Shown here piece after piece: positions 8,202 through 16,699 of a DNA stretch of 36,675 nucleotides; position 1 is the first letter of the stretch; every line of letters begins with the position of its first letter. The notes under the pieces were generated by a model. It saw only the letters and a program-made list of their open reading frames with translations. It had not been told where the DNA came from and did not search any database. The translations under genes and the position numbers were made by a program. Location of the stretch: contig CANRPC010000015.1 in assembly GCA_947632435.1 (NCBI GenBank), positions 1 through 36,675 on the forward strand, in the 5' to 3' direction. The stretch comes from an uncultured Bacilli bacterium. Lineage in GTDB: Bacteria; Bacillota_I; Bacilli_A; RFN20; CAG-449.

Positions 8202-8287
8202 ATTGATACTAACCTCCTTTAGGGATTTACTATGTAAATATAACATTTAACAAGCTTTATTGCAAATATTTTTGAAACTAAACAAAA

Positions 8288-9427
8288 TTATCTTGAAAGT
8301 AATAAAGCTAATTCTTTAATTTGAGATTTAGAAACAGCATTTAATGCACCTTTAATAGTAACACTTTGAACAATTTCAATATTTTTTAAATTGCTTAATT
8401 TTTCTTTCATAATTTTATTAGCATTAGGTGCCCACATACCATTTTCTATTAATGCAACTTTTCGATTTTGATAATTATGTTCTTCTAAAGTAGCAATAAA
8501 TGTTTTCATAAAAGGAAATATATCACCATTATAAGTCGTGGTTGCTAAAACTAAACGATCATATCTAAAAGCATCTTCAATTGCTTCGGCATTATCAGAT
8601 CTAGCTAAATCAAATAAAGCTACTTTTTCCTTTTTCTTTTCTAATTCTTCTTTTAGTAATTGAACAGCTTTTAAAGTGTTACCATATACCGAAGTATAAC
8701 AAATTGTTACACCTTTATCTTCTGGTTCATATTTACTCCAAATATCATATTTGTTTAAATAATATGAAATATTTTCTTTTAAAATTGGTCCGTGTAAAGG
8801 ATAAATTGTTTTTATTTCTAAATTGCTTAATTTTTTTAAAACATTTTGTACATTTAAACCAAATTTTGAAACAATACCAAAATAATATCTTCTTGCTTCA
8901 CATGCCCAGCCATCTTTATCTTCATAATCTAAAGCGCCAAATTTTCCAAATGCATCTGCACTAAATAAAGATTTTGTAGATGATTCATAAGAAAAAATTA
9001 CTTCTGGCCAATGAACTAAAGGTGCAGTGAAGAAAGTTAAAGTATGATGACCTAATTCTAATTTATCATTATCTTTAACGACAATTCTTCTTGAAACAAA
9101 ATCATTTTCAAAAAGATTTTTCATCATATTAAATGCTCCGATAGAAGCTACAACTTTGGCATTTTTATATGTATTTAAAAAAGCTTCAATATTTGCAGAG
9201 TGATCCATTTCCATATGATGTACCACAAGATAATTTGGTTCTCTACCATTTAAAACTTTTTTTAAATTAGCTAACCATTCATCTTTAAAATTATAATCAA
9301 CCGTATCAAGAACACAAATTAAATCATCCATAATTACATAAGAATTATATGACATTCCATGCTCTACAATATATTGCCCTTCAAATAAATCAATTTTATG
9401 ATCATCTACACCTATATAATTAATCAT
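8288..9427 (-). CDS. fprA: Flavodiiron protein (A-type flavoprotein, FprA-like)
   Basis: ATG at 9427 is chosen (AAGGA 10 bases upstream, typical MINYIGVDD start); an in-frame TTG at 9448 lies inside the upstream gene. 379 residues. The N-terminal metallo-beta-lactamase-like domain carries the diiron ligands H71-M-E73-M-D75-H76, a later LVHWPEV, 'SADAFGKFG' and YPLHGPI; the C-terminal flavodoxin domain begins near residue 250 with TSVYGNT (FMN phosphate loop). The family reduces O2 to water or NO to N2O using rubredoxin or a reductase. It follows the superoxide reductase gene by 2 bp: one operon for oxygen and superoxide removal in an anaerobe. No rubredoxin gene is in the window. Confidence 0.93.
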   Translation of the reverse strand: MINYIGVDDHKIDLFEGQYIVEHGMSYNSYVIMDDLICVLDTVDYNFKDEWLANLKKVLNGREPNYLVVHHMEMDHSANIEAFLNTYKNAKVVASIGAFNMMKNLFENDFVSRRIVVKDNDKLELGHHTLTFFTAPLVHWPEVIFSYESSTKSLFSADAFGKFGALDYEDKDGWACEARRYYFGIVSKFGLNVQNVLKKLSNLEIKTIYPLHGPILKENISYYLNKYDIWSKYEPEDKGVTICYTSVYGNTLKAVQLLKEELEKKKEKVALFDLARSDNAEAIEDAFRYDRLVLATTTYNGDIFPFMKTFIATLEEHNYQNRKVALIENGMWAPNANKIMKEKLSNLKNIEIVQSVTIKGALNAVSKSQIKELALLLSR

Positions 9428-9429
9428 TT

Positions 9430-9855
9430 TTAAGCATCCTTTTTCCAAAGACCATGTAAATTACAATAAGCATAAACAGCTTTTACTTTTTCTTCATCTT
9501 CTAATTCAAATTCTGCATACGGAGCATCATTTGGTTTTAAATATTTGATTTCATGATCTAAATTTGTTATTAAACAAATCCATTCAATATAATGAGCATC
9601 TGTCATTGGATGAAGTACTTCACCAACTGTTACACATACTTTATTATCTTTAAGAGTATAAACAGGAATATGTTTTTCTACGGCAGCATCTACTGTATTT
9701 GCTTTTAATTCTTTCAAAGGTTCATTAGTACAACATTTAAGCGTAACATTTTCACAATTAGTAACAGTGAAATTAGAATCATCACAATAAAAAGTATCCC
9801 CAATTTTAACAAAAACTTTACCACAATTTTTACATCTATAAAATTTTTCTTCCAT
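9430..9855 (-). CDS. dfx: Desulfoferrodoxin (superoxide reductase)
   Basis: 141 residues. Reduces superoxide to H2O2 without making O2. N-terminal desulforedoxin-like iron site: C8-x2-C11 and the vicinal C41-C42, with a longer gap than in classical desulfoferrodoxin and extra Cys at 24 and 34. The C-terminal catalytic iron centre has the family's four His and one Cys: EKHIPVY, HPMTDAHYIEWI and CNLHGLW. The ribosome-binding site AAGGAGAT precedes the ATG. First gene of the dfx-fprA operon. Confidence 0.93.
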   Translation of the reverse strand: MEEKFYRCKNCGKVFVKIGDTFYCDDSNFTVTNCENVTLKCCTNEPLKELKANTVDAAVEKHIPVYTLKDNKVCVTVGEVLHPMTDAHYIEWICLITNLDHEIKYLKPNDAPYAEFELEDEEKVKAVYAYCNLHGLWKKDA

Positions 9856-9885
9856 TTAAATTATCTCCTTTTTCTCTTTACAAAT

Positions 9886-9891
9886 ATTATA
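9886..9891 (-). promoter_or_regulatory. Candidate -10 element of the dfx-fprA operon
   Basis: On the minus strand this is a perfect TATAAT, about 30 bp upstream of the dfx start codon. The -35 region is not convincing. Confidence 0.4.
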
Positions 9892-9920
9892 GGCATATCT
9901 TATTTTTATTTCTATGGAAA

Positions 9921-10913
9921 TTATTTAAGATTTTCTTTAAAAAATGTTTCAATAACATCAAAAGGAATAATTTCTTTGTTATCGTATAAATCAGTATGAA
10001 CTGCATTAGGAATAATTAATAATTTTTTATTTTGAGTATATTTAGAATTACTAATCATATTTTTATATGCATCTTTACTAAAATAACAAGAATGAGCTTT
10101 TTCACCATGTATCATTAACACTGCACTTCTTATTTCATTACTATATTGTAAAATTGGTTGATTAATAAAGGACATACAACCAATTTTATTCCATCCTGCG
10201 TTAGAATTTAAGCTACGCTTATGATACGCTCGACCTTTATAATATTCACTATAATCTTTAACATAAAATGGTACATTTTCAGGAACTGGCAAATCTAAAC
10301 ATCCTCCATTAAGTTCATATTTACCATTTTTATAATCAATTGTTCTTTGTTGATTAAGTTGCTTTTTCATTTCATATCTAGCTTGTTCATTATTATTAGC
10401 GTCAAAATATCCATTTGCATTAACTCTAGACATATCATACATAGTTGAAGTTACTGTTGCTTTAATTCTTGTATCTAAAGAAGCAGTATTCAAAGCTAAA
10501 CCACCCCATCCACATATGCCAACTATACCAATTTTATCTATATCTACATTATCTAAAGTAGATAAATAATCAATTGATGCTTGAAAATCTTCAGTGTTAA
10601 TATCTGGACTAGCCATATATCTAGGTTCTCCAAGAGATTCTCCAGTGAATGAAGGATCAAATGCTAATGTTAAAAATCCTCTTGAAGCTAATTCTTGAGC
10701 ATATAAACCACTTGCTTGTTCTTTAACCGCGCCAAAAGGGCCACATACACTTATTGCAGGCAATTTTCCTATTTTATTTTTAGGTGTGTATAAATCTCCG
10801 ACAAGAGTTATTCCATAACGATTATGAAATACAATTTTTTTATGGTCAACATTTTCATTTTTCGCGAATGTTTTATCCCAATTATTTTCTAAAATTAATT
10901 TTTCTTCTTTCAT
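9921..10913 (-). CDS. Dienelactone-hydrolase-type alpha/beta hydrolase
   Basis: 330 residues of a secreted-signal-free alpha/beta hydrolase. An oxyanion-region sequence (VCGPFGAVKEQ) is followed by FDPSFTGES, and the nucleophile elbow is GICGWGG with Cys134 instead of the more common Ser, as in dienelactone hydrolases and the COG1073 subfamily. The likely acid lies in the segment after VLMIHGEK, and the catalytic His is in PNAVHTDLYD near the C-terminus. Substrate unknown. The minus-strand ribosome-binding site AAAGG lies upstream of the ATG. Its upstream neighbour is the NERD protein, but the 54-bp gap gives no clear operon link. Confidence 0.8.
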   Translation of the reverse strand: MKEEKLILENNWDKTFAKNENVDHKKIVFHNRYGITLVGDLYTPKNKIGKLPAISVCGPFGAVKEQASGLYAQELASRGFLTLAFDPSFTGESLGEPRYMASPDINTEDFQASIDYLSTLDNVDIDKIGIVGICGWGGLALNTASLDTRIKATVTSTMYDMSRVNANGYFDANNNEQARYEMKKQLNQQRTIDYKNGKYELNGGCLDLPVPENVPFYVKDYSEYYKGRAYHKRSLNSNAGWNKIGCMSFINQPILQYSNEIRSAVLMIHGEKAHSCYFSKDAYKNMISNSKYTQNKKLLIIPNAVHTDLYDNKEIIPFDVIETFFKENLK

Positions 10914-10967
10914 AAATTTATTAACCTTTCTTTTATTTAATTATAACAAAAAATATTTTTCATTTAT

Positions 10968-11681
10968 TTATTCTTTTAAAATAAATTTACATTTCGGATA
11001 ATTATTACATCCAATAAAATTTCCATACTTTCCAACTCTATCTACAAGTTTTCCTCCACATCGAGGACAAACACCATCTTTAATTTTACTTTGAGTATCA
11101 GCGATATTTTTTAAATGCTCTTTATTATTTATTTTTGATGCCTTAAGTAAAATTAAATTCTCAATTTCCTCCATTTCACTATCTAACAAATGAGTTCCAT
11201 CATTGAAATTTTTTAAATAAGTATTTAAATCTTTTAAATTAATAACATAAGGAACATCTATTTTATCAGCATTGTTTTGTACCATTACTATCACAGAATT
11301 TATTTTATATTTATTATCTAAAATTTTACTTAAATGATAAATATGAGAACGATTTTGTTTAATGGGATTTAAAAATTGGTGTTTTTCATGATTATAAAGA
11401 GTTTGTGTCCATTTATCTAGATCTTCACTTCCAAATATCCATCCTTTATAATTTTTCGTTTCAATACAAAATATTCCATTTTCTCTAATTTCTACATGAT
11501 CAATTTGATGACTTTTTCCTCTTTCATCCATTATTATTAAATTATTTATTTGTCTATGATTAACTTTGTTAAAAATTAAAGGGTTTAATTTTGCATTAAC
11601 TTTGGATTCTCCTTGTTTTCCTTTAAAATCATTTACTATAGGTTTTGTTATTTCTTTAAATAATTTTTTTATTAGTCCCAT
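10968..11681 (-). CDS. NERD-domain (nuclease-related) protein with topoisomerase-type zinc finger
   Basis: 237 residues. N-terminal amphipathic or hydrophobic segment, then a NERD domain with the PD-(D/E)xK-like catalytic set: D61 in 'HQIDHVEI', E74-x-K76 in 'IFCIETKNYKGW'. The C-terminus (about 200-237) is a zinc ribbon of the topoisomerase I repeat type, C-P-R-C ... G-C-x5-C, ending in FILKE. NERD proteins are thought to process DNA and are common in mobile and defence-associated regions. The stop of the decayed AlbA-type gene lies 26 bp upstream on the same strand. No strong ribosome-binding site is visible. Confidence 0.85.
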   Translation of the reverse strand: MGLIKKLFKEITKPIVNDFKGKQGESKVNAKLNPLIFNKVNHRQINNLIIMDERGKSHQIDHVEIRENGIFCIETKNYKGWIFGSEDLDKWTQTLYNHEKHQFLNPIKQNRSHIYHLSKILDNKYKINSVIVMVQNNADKIDVPYVINLKDLNTYLKNFNDGTHLLDSEMEEIENLILLKASKINNKEHLKNIADTQSKIKDGVCPRCGGKLVDRVGKYGNFIGCNNYPKCKFILKE

Positions 11682-11707
11682 ATTTTAATAACTATTTTTT
11701 ATTAAAC

Positions 11708-12791
11708 TTATTTTATTATATTCCAATAGCCAGATTTTGTCGAACCAACATGTTCTATTTTTCCATTTTTTTTCATTTTATTAAGATAATATTTAACCCC
11801 TTCTTCACTTAAACCCATTAACTGAGCAATTTTTTTTCTTGTTAATTTATTATTTAATTTAATTAAATTTATTATTCTTTCTTCCATAGATAAACTTTTA
11901 TCATTAGCTTTTAAATTATTTTCTTGGGTAGTTTCTTGGGTAGTATTTTGATCTTCTTGGGTAGTTTCTTGGGTAAAATCCCGATTTTCTTGGGTAGTAT
12001 TTTGATTTTCTTGGGTAGTTTTAAATAAAGAATTGAATGGTATAGTTACTTTTAAAAAATTATCTAAAAATTCAAAAGCATTTTTTCCATATTTTTCAAC
12101 TACTAACAATACACCATGACCTGTTTGTTCAATCAAACCTAATTGAATAAAAATCCTAGTTAAAATGATATTCACAGGTCTACTTATGCCACTAAAAAAA
12201 TCTTTCTTAGTCATATTATTAGGAAGTCCACCAGTAGAAATAATTTCTAATCTATCATTAAATATATAAATTGCAGGAGGTGTTTTTTCAACCCAGTTAT
12301 TATGTAAACAAGCATTAAACCAAGCTTCTCTAAATGCTACCTCATCAAACAATTTAATATCTTCTCTTACTCCATTTTTAAAAATAGTTTTTGTTTGATT
12401 AATAACATCTTTGCAGTATTCATAGGCATTTTTTCATGGCAACAATCAAACATTTATAACCATATTCATTTCTAATAGTTATATTAGATGCTTTTGAGTT
12501 TCCATCAAATTTAACAACTTTTATTGAATAATCGTTTTCATCAGCTAAAAGTTCTGCTTGAATATTGAATTCTCCAAATTCATTTTTTAATTTATTATTT
12601 TCCAAAAAAGTTTCATCATTAATAGAAAGTCCATTTTCTTTAAATAACATTTTTAAATAAGTAAATTTTAATTTTTTTCTCGAAGAAGGAATATCTGTAA
12701 TTTGAAGTTTAGAAGCCATTTTTAAATTAAATTCTTTCTCAATTTGTTTTTTAGACATTATTACTTTTACCTTTCTTTTTAATAATTTCAT
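11708..12791 (-). pseudogene. Decayed AlbA-type/HATPase-domain transcriptional regulator
   Basis: Two minus-strand frames form one broken gene. The upstream part (12420-12791) carries the central domain (SSRKKLKFTYLKML, ELLADENDYSIKVVKF, YGYKCLIVAMKK) and then hits a TGA. The downstream part (11708 to about 12432) continues in the +1 frame with KNAYEYCKDVIN, ending in a HATPase-like domain (FREAWFNACLHNNW, IISTGGLP, GLIEQTGHGV), a Thr-Gln-Glu-rich linker and a winged helix. The shift falls in a run of six T (12429-12434); removal of one base restores the frame and gives a family-like junction. The N-terminal AlbA_2 domain of about 130 residues is also missing, so there were at least two lesions. 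A short protein from the downstream part could still be made. Confidence 0.8.
11921..12020 (-). repeat. Imperfect tandem repeats encoding a (T)TQE linker
   Basis: Six copies of TCTTGGGTA (plus strand, starting near 11922, 11934, 11954, 11966, 11988 and 12008) at spacings of 12 to 22 bp, all in frame. They encode six Thr-Gln-Glu units between the HATPase-like domain and the winged helix of the broken regulator. Low-complexity linkers at this point are typical of the family. Confidence 0.85.
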
Positions 12792-12829
12792 TACATTTTT
12801 ACTATTTTATCTATTATCACAATTCTTAA

Positions 12830-13792
12830 TTATTTATTATTAAACTTTTTTATATATTTATCATATTCGTTATATATTTTTTGACCTAAATATTTAGGAG
12901 AGATGATATTTATTTCACCACAGAAAGAAATAAAATAAAAGAACAATTGCCCGAAAGAACAATAAAATGTATAACAATTTCCATCCATTTTTATAGGAAT
13001 AGGTCTATGTAAATAACGTTGATTAAATAATTTAATTCCTCGCTTGGTAAATTCTATAATGGCTTCGCAAAACCTATTTTCTGCAAACTGTACTCCTTTT
13101 TCAATATTTAATTCTAATATTTCAATTTGATCTTTGCTAAATTTAATAGGTTTATTAATTGGCATAACATTTATAATTTTATAAATATGAATTGCTTCAA
13201 TTTTATCATTGTCATACCCAATTAAATAAGAATATAATTCTTCTTTAGATGTTGTTATTTTATATGGAATAAATTCAAAAATTCTTTTTTCAAGTTCTAG
13301 AGTTAAACATGTTTTATTTTTAATACATTCATTGATAATATCGATATTTTTACGATAAATAATACATTCTCTTTTATATTCAGGTAGTAATAAATAATGA
13401 TTAATTAAGTTTCGAAAATAAGATGATGCTGCTTGATAATTAATACCTGAATTAATATTATTAAAAATAAATTCATTATGATTATTTAGATAAAATGTTA
13501 ATGAGTTATCAAAATAATTTTCTGAAGATATAAATTCAATTTCACAAAGTTCATTTGCTAAATCACATGAAAGATTATAATTATTAATATTATATTTTTG
13601 CGTAATTAAATTTGCTTTTTCTAATGCCTTATTTTTTATATTTTGATAATCTTTATAATAATTTTCAAATAATAGATTCATAAATTTGTTTTTATTTATT
13701 GATCCATCTTTTTTTAAAATTTTGAAAATTTGCATATCGTTTATAATAGAATTAAGACTTTTTTTATCAAGATTTACTTTTATTTTTAACAT
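12830..13792 (-). CDS. WYL-domain regulator, probably RHH-WYL type
   Basis: 320 residues. The N-terminus (1-50) reads like a ribbon-helix-helix DNA-binding unit: a short strand IKVNLD, a helix, then 'NKNKFMNLLFENYYKDY'. The middle contains the WYL fold (FIPYKITTSKEELYSYLIGYD... HIYKIINVMPI), and the last ~60 residues match a WYL C-terminal extension (FYFISFCGEINIISPKYLGQKI). WYL domains bind nucleic acid or nucleotide ligands, and RHH-WYL proteins include WYL1, known as a Cas13d accessory protein. It is transcribed divergently from rtcB, which suggests control of the rtcB operon. AGGAG lies just upstream of the ATG. Confidence 0.75.
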   Translation of the reverse strand: MLKIKVNLDKKSLNSIINDMQIFKILKKDGSINKNKFMNLLFENYYKDYQNIKNKALEKANLITQKYNINNYNLSCDLANELCEIEFISSENYFDNSLTFYLNNHNEFIFNNINSGINYQAASSYFRNLINHYLLLPEYKRECIIYRKNIDIINECIKNKTCLTLELEKRIFEFIPYKITTSKEELYSYLIGYDNDKIEAIHIYKIINVMPINKPIKFSKDQIEILELNIEKGVQFAENRFCEAIIEFTKRGIKLFNQRYLHRPIPIKMDGNCYTFYCSFGQLFFYFISFCGEINIISPKYLGQKIYNEYDKYIKKFNNK

Positions 13793-13803
13793 ATAATCTC
13801 CTA

Positions 13804-13824
13804 TTGTTATAAATTATACAACAA
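13804..13824. promoter_or_regulatory. Imperfect palindrome over the WYL-gene promoter
   Basis: TTGTTATAA followed by ATTATACAACAA forms an imperfect inverted repeat that includes a TATAAT read on the minus strand, about 20 bp upstream of the WYL gene. It could be an autoregulatory operator. The AT bias makes chance palindromes common. Confidence 0.3.
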
Positions 13825-13902
13825 AAAAATTAATAAAAATAAAATATAAATCATTATTTCGGGAATTTTAATAAATTTATATACCACAAAAATATAATTA
13901 AA

Positions 13903-13931
13903 TTGAACATTTTTTTATTTTTTAATATTAA
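13903..13931 (+). promoter_or_regulatory. Candidate sigma-A promoter of the rtcB operon
   Basis: TTGAAC (13903-13908), 17-bp spacer, TATTAA (13926-13931), placing the transcript start about 20 bp before the rtcB ATG and just upstream of its GAGGTG site. Confidence 0.45.
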
Positions 13932-13958
13932 ATACTATATATCTGTGAGGTGAAAGAA

Positions 13959-15173
13959 ATGAAAATATTACAAGGAAAATTTAATAAAGCAAATATTTAT
14001 GCTTCAATTATTGATGAAGAAACAGAAAAACAAATAAAAACTTTGCTTGATCAAGAATTTATCAAAGATTTACATGTTGCTATTATGCCTGATTGTCATG
14101 CGGGAAAAGGTTGTGTAATTGGCACTACAATGACAATTAAAGATAAGATAGTTCCAAATTTGGTAGGTGTCGATATTGGATGTGGAATGCTATGTGTATG
14201 CTTAGGTAAAGAAGAAATTGATCTTAAAAACTTAGATAATTTTATACATGAAAATATTCCTGTAGGAATGAAAGTAAATCAAGTTAAAACTAACTTTAAT
14301 GTACCTTTAACAAAATTAAAATGTTATAACGAATTAAAAAATAGCTCATATTTAGATAAATCTATCGGTTCTTTAGGTGGAGGTAATCATTTTATTGAAA
14401 TTGATGTTTCTAAAAATGGAACTTATTATTTAATTATTCATTCAGGATCTCGTAACTTAGGTAAACAGGTCGCAGAAATATATCAAAATAAAGCAATTAA
14501 ATATCATGAAAATAAAATTTTTAATAAAACTAAAAGAAATAAAATTATCCGTGAATTAAAAGAACAAAATCGTCAAAAAGAAATTCAACAAGTTCTAAAA
14601 GATTTTAAAAATGCAAAAATTAATCTTCCTATACCAGAAGAATTATGTTACCTCGAAGGTGAAGAATTTGAAAACTATATGTCTGATATAAAAATTTGCC
14701 AAGAATTTGCAATGGAAAATCGCAAAGAAATAGCCAAAAGAATTATCAATTATTTAAATAAAAATTTAAATGATTTAGATTCATTTGAAACTATTCATAA
14801 TTATATAAATATGAAAGATAAAATTTTAAGAAAAGGCGCTATTTCTGCATATGAAAATGAAGTTGTTTTAATTCCTATTAATATGAAAGAAGGATGTATT
14901 ATTGCCAAAGGTAAATCTAATCAAGAGTACAATTATTCTGCACCTCATGGAGCGGGAAGAATCATGTCTAGAAGTCAAGCTTTAAAAGAAATTAATATAA
15001 ATGATTTTGTTGATTCTATGAAAGGAATTTATTCTTCAACAATAAGTAAAAAAACTCTTGATGAATCACCTTTTGCTTACAAACCGCTAGAATCTATTAT
15101 AAATAATATTAAAGATACTGTGGACATTATTGAAATTATTAAGCCAATTTATAATTTTAAATCTGAAGAATAA
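13959..15173 (+). CDS. rtcB: RtcB-family RNA ligase
   Basis: ATG at 13959 is preferred: GAGGTG ends 7 bases upstream, and the earlier in-frame GTG at 13950 overlaps that site. 404 residues, the short bacterial RtcB form. RtcB joins 2',3'-cyclic phosphate (or 3'-phosphate) ends to 5'-OH RNA ends using GTP and Mn2+. Catalytic features are intact: MPDCHAGKG, VGVDIGCGM with metal ligands D72 and C75, GGGNHFIE, HSGSRNLG, and SAPHGAGRIMSR with the guanylylated His330. No archease or RtcA gene is nearby. It is divergent from the WYL regulator and followed by two same-strand genes (gaps of 91 and 61 bp), probably an operon. Confidence 0.93.
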   Translation: MKILQGKFNKANIYASIIDEETEKQIKTLLDQEFIKDLHVAIMPDCHAGKGCVIGTTMTIKDKIVPNLVGVDIGCGMLCVCLGKEEIDLKNLDNFIHENIPVGMKVNQVKTNFNVPLTKLKCYNELKNSSYLDKSIGSLGGGNHFIEIDVSKNGTYYLIIHSGSRNLGKQVAEIYQNKAIKYHENKIFNKTKRNKIIRELKEQNRQKEIQQVLKDFKNAKINLPIPEELCYLEGEEFENYMSDIKICQEFAMENRKEIAKRIINYLNKNLNDLDSFETIHNYINMKDKILRKGAISAYENEVVLIPINMKEGCIIAKGKSNQEYNYSAPHGAGRIMSRSQALKEININDFVDSMKGIYSSTISKKTLDESPFAYKPLESIINNIKDTVDIIEIIKPIYNFKSEE

Positions 15174-15221
15174 CATAATTAAAATTAAATAATAATGCTT
15201 TACAAATCTGACAATAATTAT

Positions 15222-15251
15222 AATCTAAATTATAATAATCTAAATTATAAT
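15222..15251 (+). repeat. 15-bp tandem repeat upstream of the ATPase gene
   Basis: AATCTAAATTATAAT occurs twice head to tail (15222-15236 and 15237-15251), preceded by a partial unit (ATTATAAT). Each unit contains TATAAT, so the array may offer stacked -10 elements or an operator. It ends 13 bp before the chosen start of the ATPase gene. Confidence 0.75.
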
Positions 15252-15264
15252 AATGGAGAAAATT

Positions 15265-16638
15265 ATGTTTATTGGTCGTGAAAAAGAATTAAAGCATTTA
15301 AACAAACTATATAGTGACACTGCTTTCCAATTTGTAGTAATGTTTGGAAGAAAAAGAATTGGTAAAACAGAATTACTTAAAGAATTTTCTAAAAATAAGA
15401 ATGCCATTTTTTATTCTGCACTTGAAAAAAAATCAAATCTTGATGAATTTTCTTCTGAAGTTTTTAAACACTTTAATGAAAATAATAATCTTCTTTTTAA
15501 AACTTGGAAAGATGCATTTCAATATATAAGCAATCATACAAAAAAAAGACAAGTTTTAATTATTGATGAATTTCCTTATATTGCTAAAGCAGAGCCAGAA
15601 ATCAAAAGTATTCTTCAACATATAATTGATCATGATTGGAAAAACAAAAATATAATGCTTATTTTATGTGGCAGTTCTGTTTCATTTATGACTAATGGAA
15701 TTATGGGAAGAAAAAGTCCTCTTTATGGAAGAAATACTTCTGTAATGGAAGTACTTCCATTCGATTATTCTATAACTAATAGTTTTTTACCAAAATACTC
15801 TAAAAAAGATAGAATGATAGTATATGGAATACTTGGAGGTGTCCCATATTATTTATCGAAATTTGAAGATACAAAATCATTAGAAAAAAATATTGCTGAC
15901 ATTATAATTGATTCATCATCTTATTTAAGAGAAGAACCAATATCTTTACTTAAATCAGAATTAAGAGAACCTATGACATATAATAGTATTTTAGAAGCAA
16001 TTGCAACAGGTGCAAATAAGCTAAACGAAATAGCGGATAAAACAAAAATCGATGCGACAAAATTACCAATATATATTAAAAATCTTATTGAAATGAGAAT
16101 TGTAGAAAAAATAATTTGTTGCGGTGAGAAAACAAATTCAAAAAAAAGTCAATATATCATAAAAGACAATTTTTTTAGTTTTTGGTATCGCTTTGTTTTT
16201 GCAAAACAAACAAAAATTGAATTAATGGAACCTTTAAATTATGTAAAATCTATTATGAATGAAATCAATGAATATATGGGATTTAAATTTGAAAAAATTT
16301 GTTACCAATTTATGATATCACTTGCTAAAAAAAATGAATTACCATTTATACCATCTTCTTTAGGCAAGTGGTGGGGAAATAATCAAAAGACAAAAAAAGC
16401 CGATGAAATAGATATCTTAGGAATTGAAAATGATAAATATCTTTTTTGCGAATGCAAATTCAAAAATGAAGCTTTTGATTTAAAAGAATTTAAAGATTTA
16501 ATTGAATCCTCAAATAATTTTAAAAATGCAAAAGAAAAATATTTTTATATTTTTATAAAAAGTAGTTTTACAAATGCAGTAATTTCAGAAGCCAAAAACT
16601 ATAATGTAAAATTAATAACAATTGAAACAATGTTATAA
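15265..16638 (+). CDS. Archaeal-type ATPase with C-terminal DUF234 nuclease-like domain
   Basis: The ATG at 15265 is chosen because GGAG lies at 15255-15258 and the product begins MFIGREKEL, the family's standard start; an ATG at 15253 overlaps the ribosome-binding site. 457 residues. The N-terminal STAND/AAA-like ATPase has Walker A GRKRIGKT (28-35), Walker B VLIIDEFP (97-104) and a GSSVSFM sensor segment. A winged-helix region follows (about 225-290), then a PD-(D/E)xK-like domain with EIDILG (E381, D383) and CECKF (E396, K398). Such proteins abound in accessory regions, and their biological role is not established. Placed between rtcB and the WYL-helicase. Confidence 0.82.
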   Translation: MFIGREKELKHLNKLYSDTAFQFVVMFGRKRIGKTELLKEFSKNKNAIFYSALEKKSNLDEFSSEVFKHFNENNNLLFKTWKDAFQYISNHTKKRQVLIIDEFPYIAKAEPEIKSILQHIIDHDWKNKNIMLILCGSSVSFMTNGIMGRKSPLYGRNTSVMEVLPFDYSITNSFLPKYSKKDRMIVYGILGGVPYYLSKFEDTKSLEKNIADIIIDSSSYLREEPISLLKSELREPMTYNSILEAIATGANKLNEIADKTKIDATKLPIYIKNLIEMRIVEKIICCGEKTNSKKSQYIIKDNFFSFWYRFVFAKQTKIELMEPLNYVKSIMNEINEYMGFKFEKICYQFMISLAKKNELPFIPSSLGKWWGNNQKTKKADEIDILGIENDKYLFCECKFKNEAFDLKEFKDLIESSNNFKNAKEKYFYIFIKSSFTNAVISEAKNYNVKLITIETML

Positions 16639-16699
16639 GTAATGATATTATTTTTTTGTAGTAAATGAGAATATTTTAATATTTTTTTAGGAATTTATA

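Noticed and set aside
8202-8246. N-terminal extension of ribosomal protein L28
   Set aside because: It would translate through a strong AAAGGAGG site; L28 proteins start at the MSRFC-type sequence.
11921-12020. Short regularly spaced repeats that could suggest a CRISPR array
   Set aside because: Units are 9 bp, spacing is uneven, and all copies are in frame and encode a Thr-Gln-Glu linker.
12420-12440. Programmed -1 ribosomal frameshift at the A6 run (minus strand) in the AlbA-type gene
   Set aside because: The downstream part lies in the +1 frame, so -1 slippage cannot join the parts; loss of the N-terminal domain also points to decay.
13950-13958. GTG start for rtcB
   Set aside because: It overlaps the GAGGTG site that serves the ATG at 13959.
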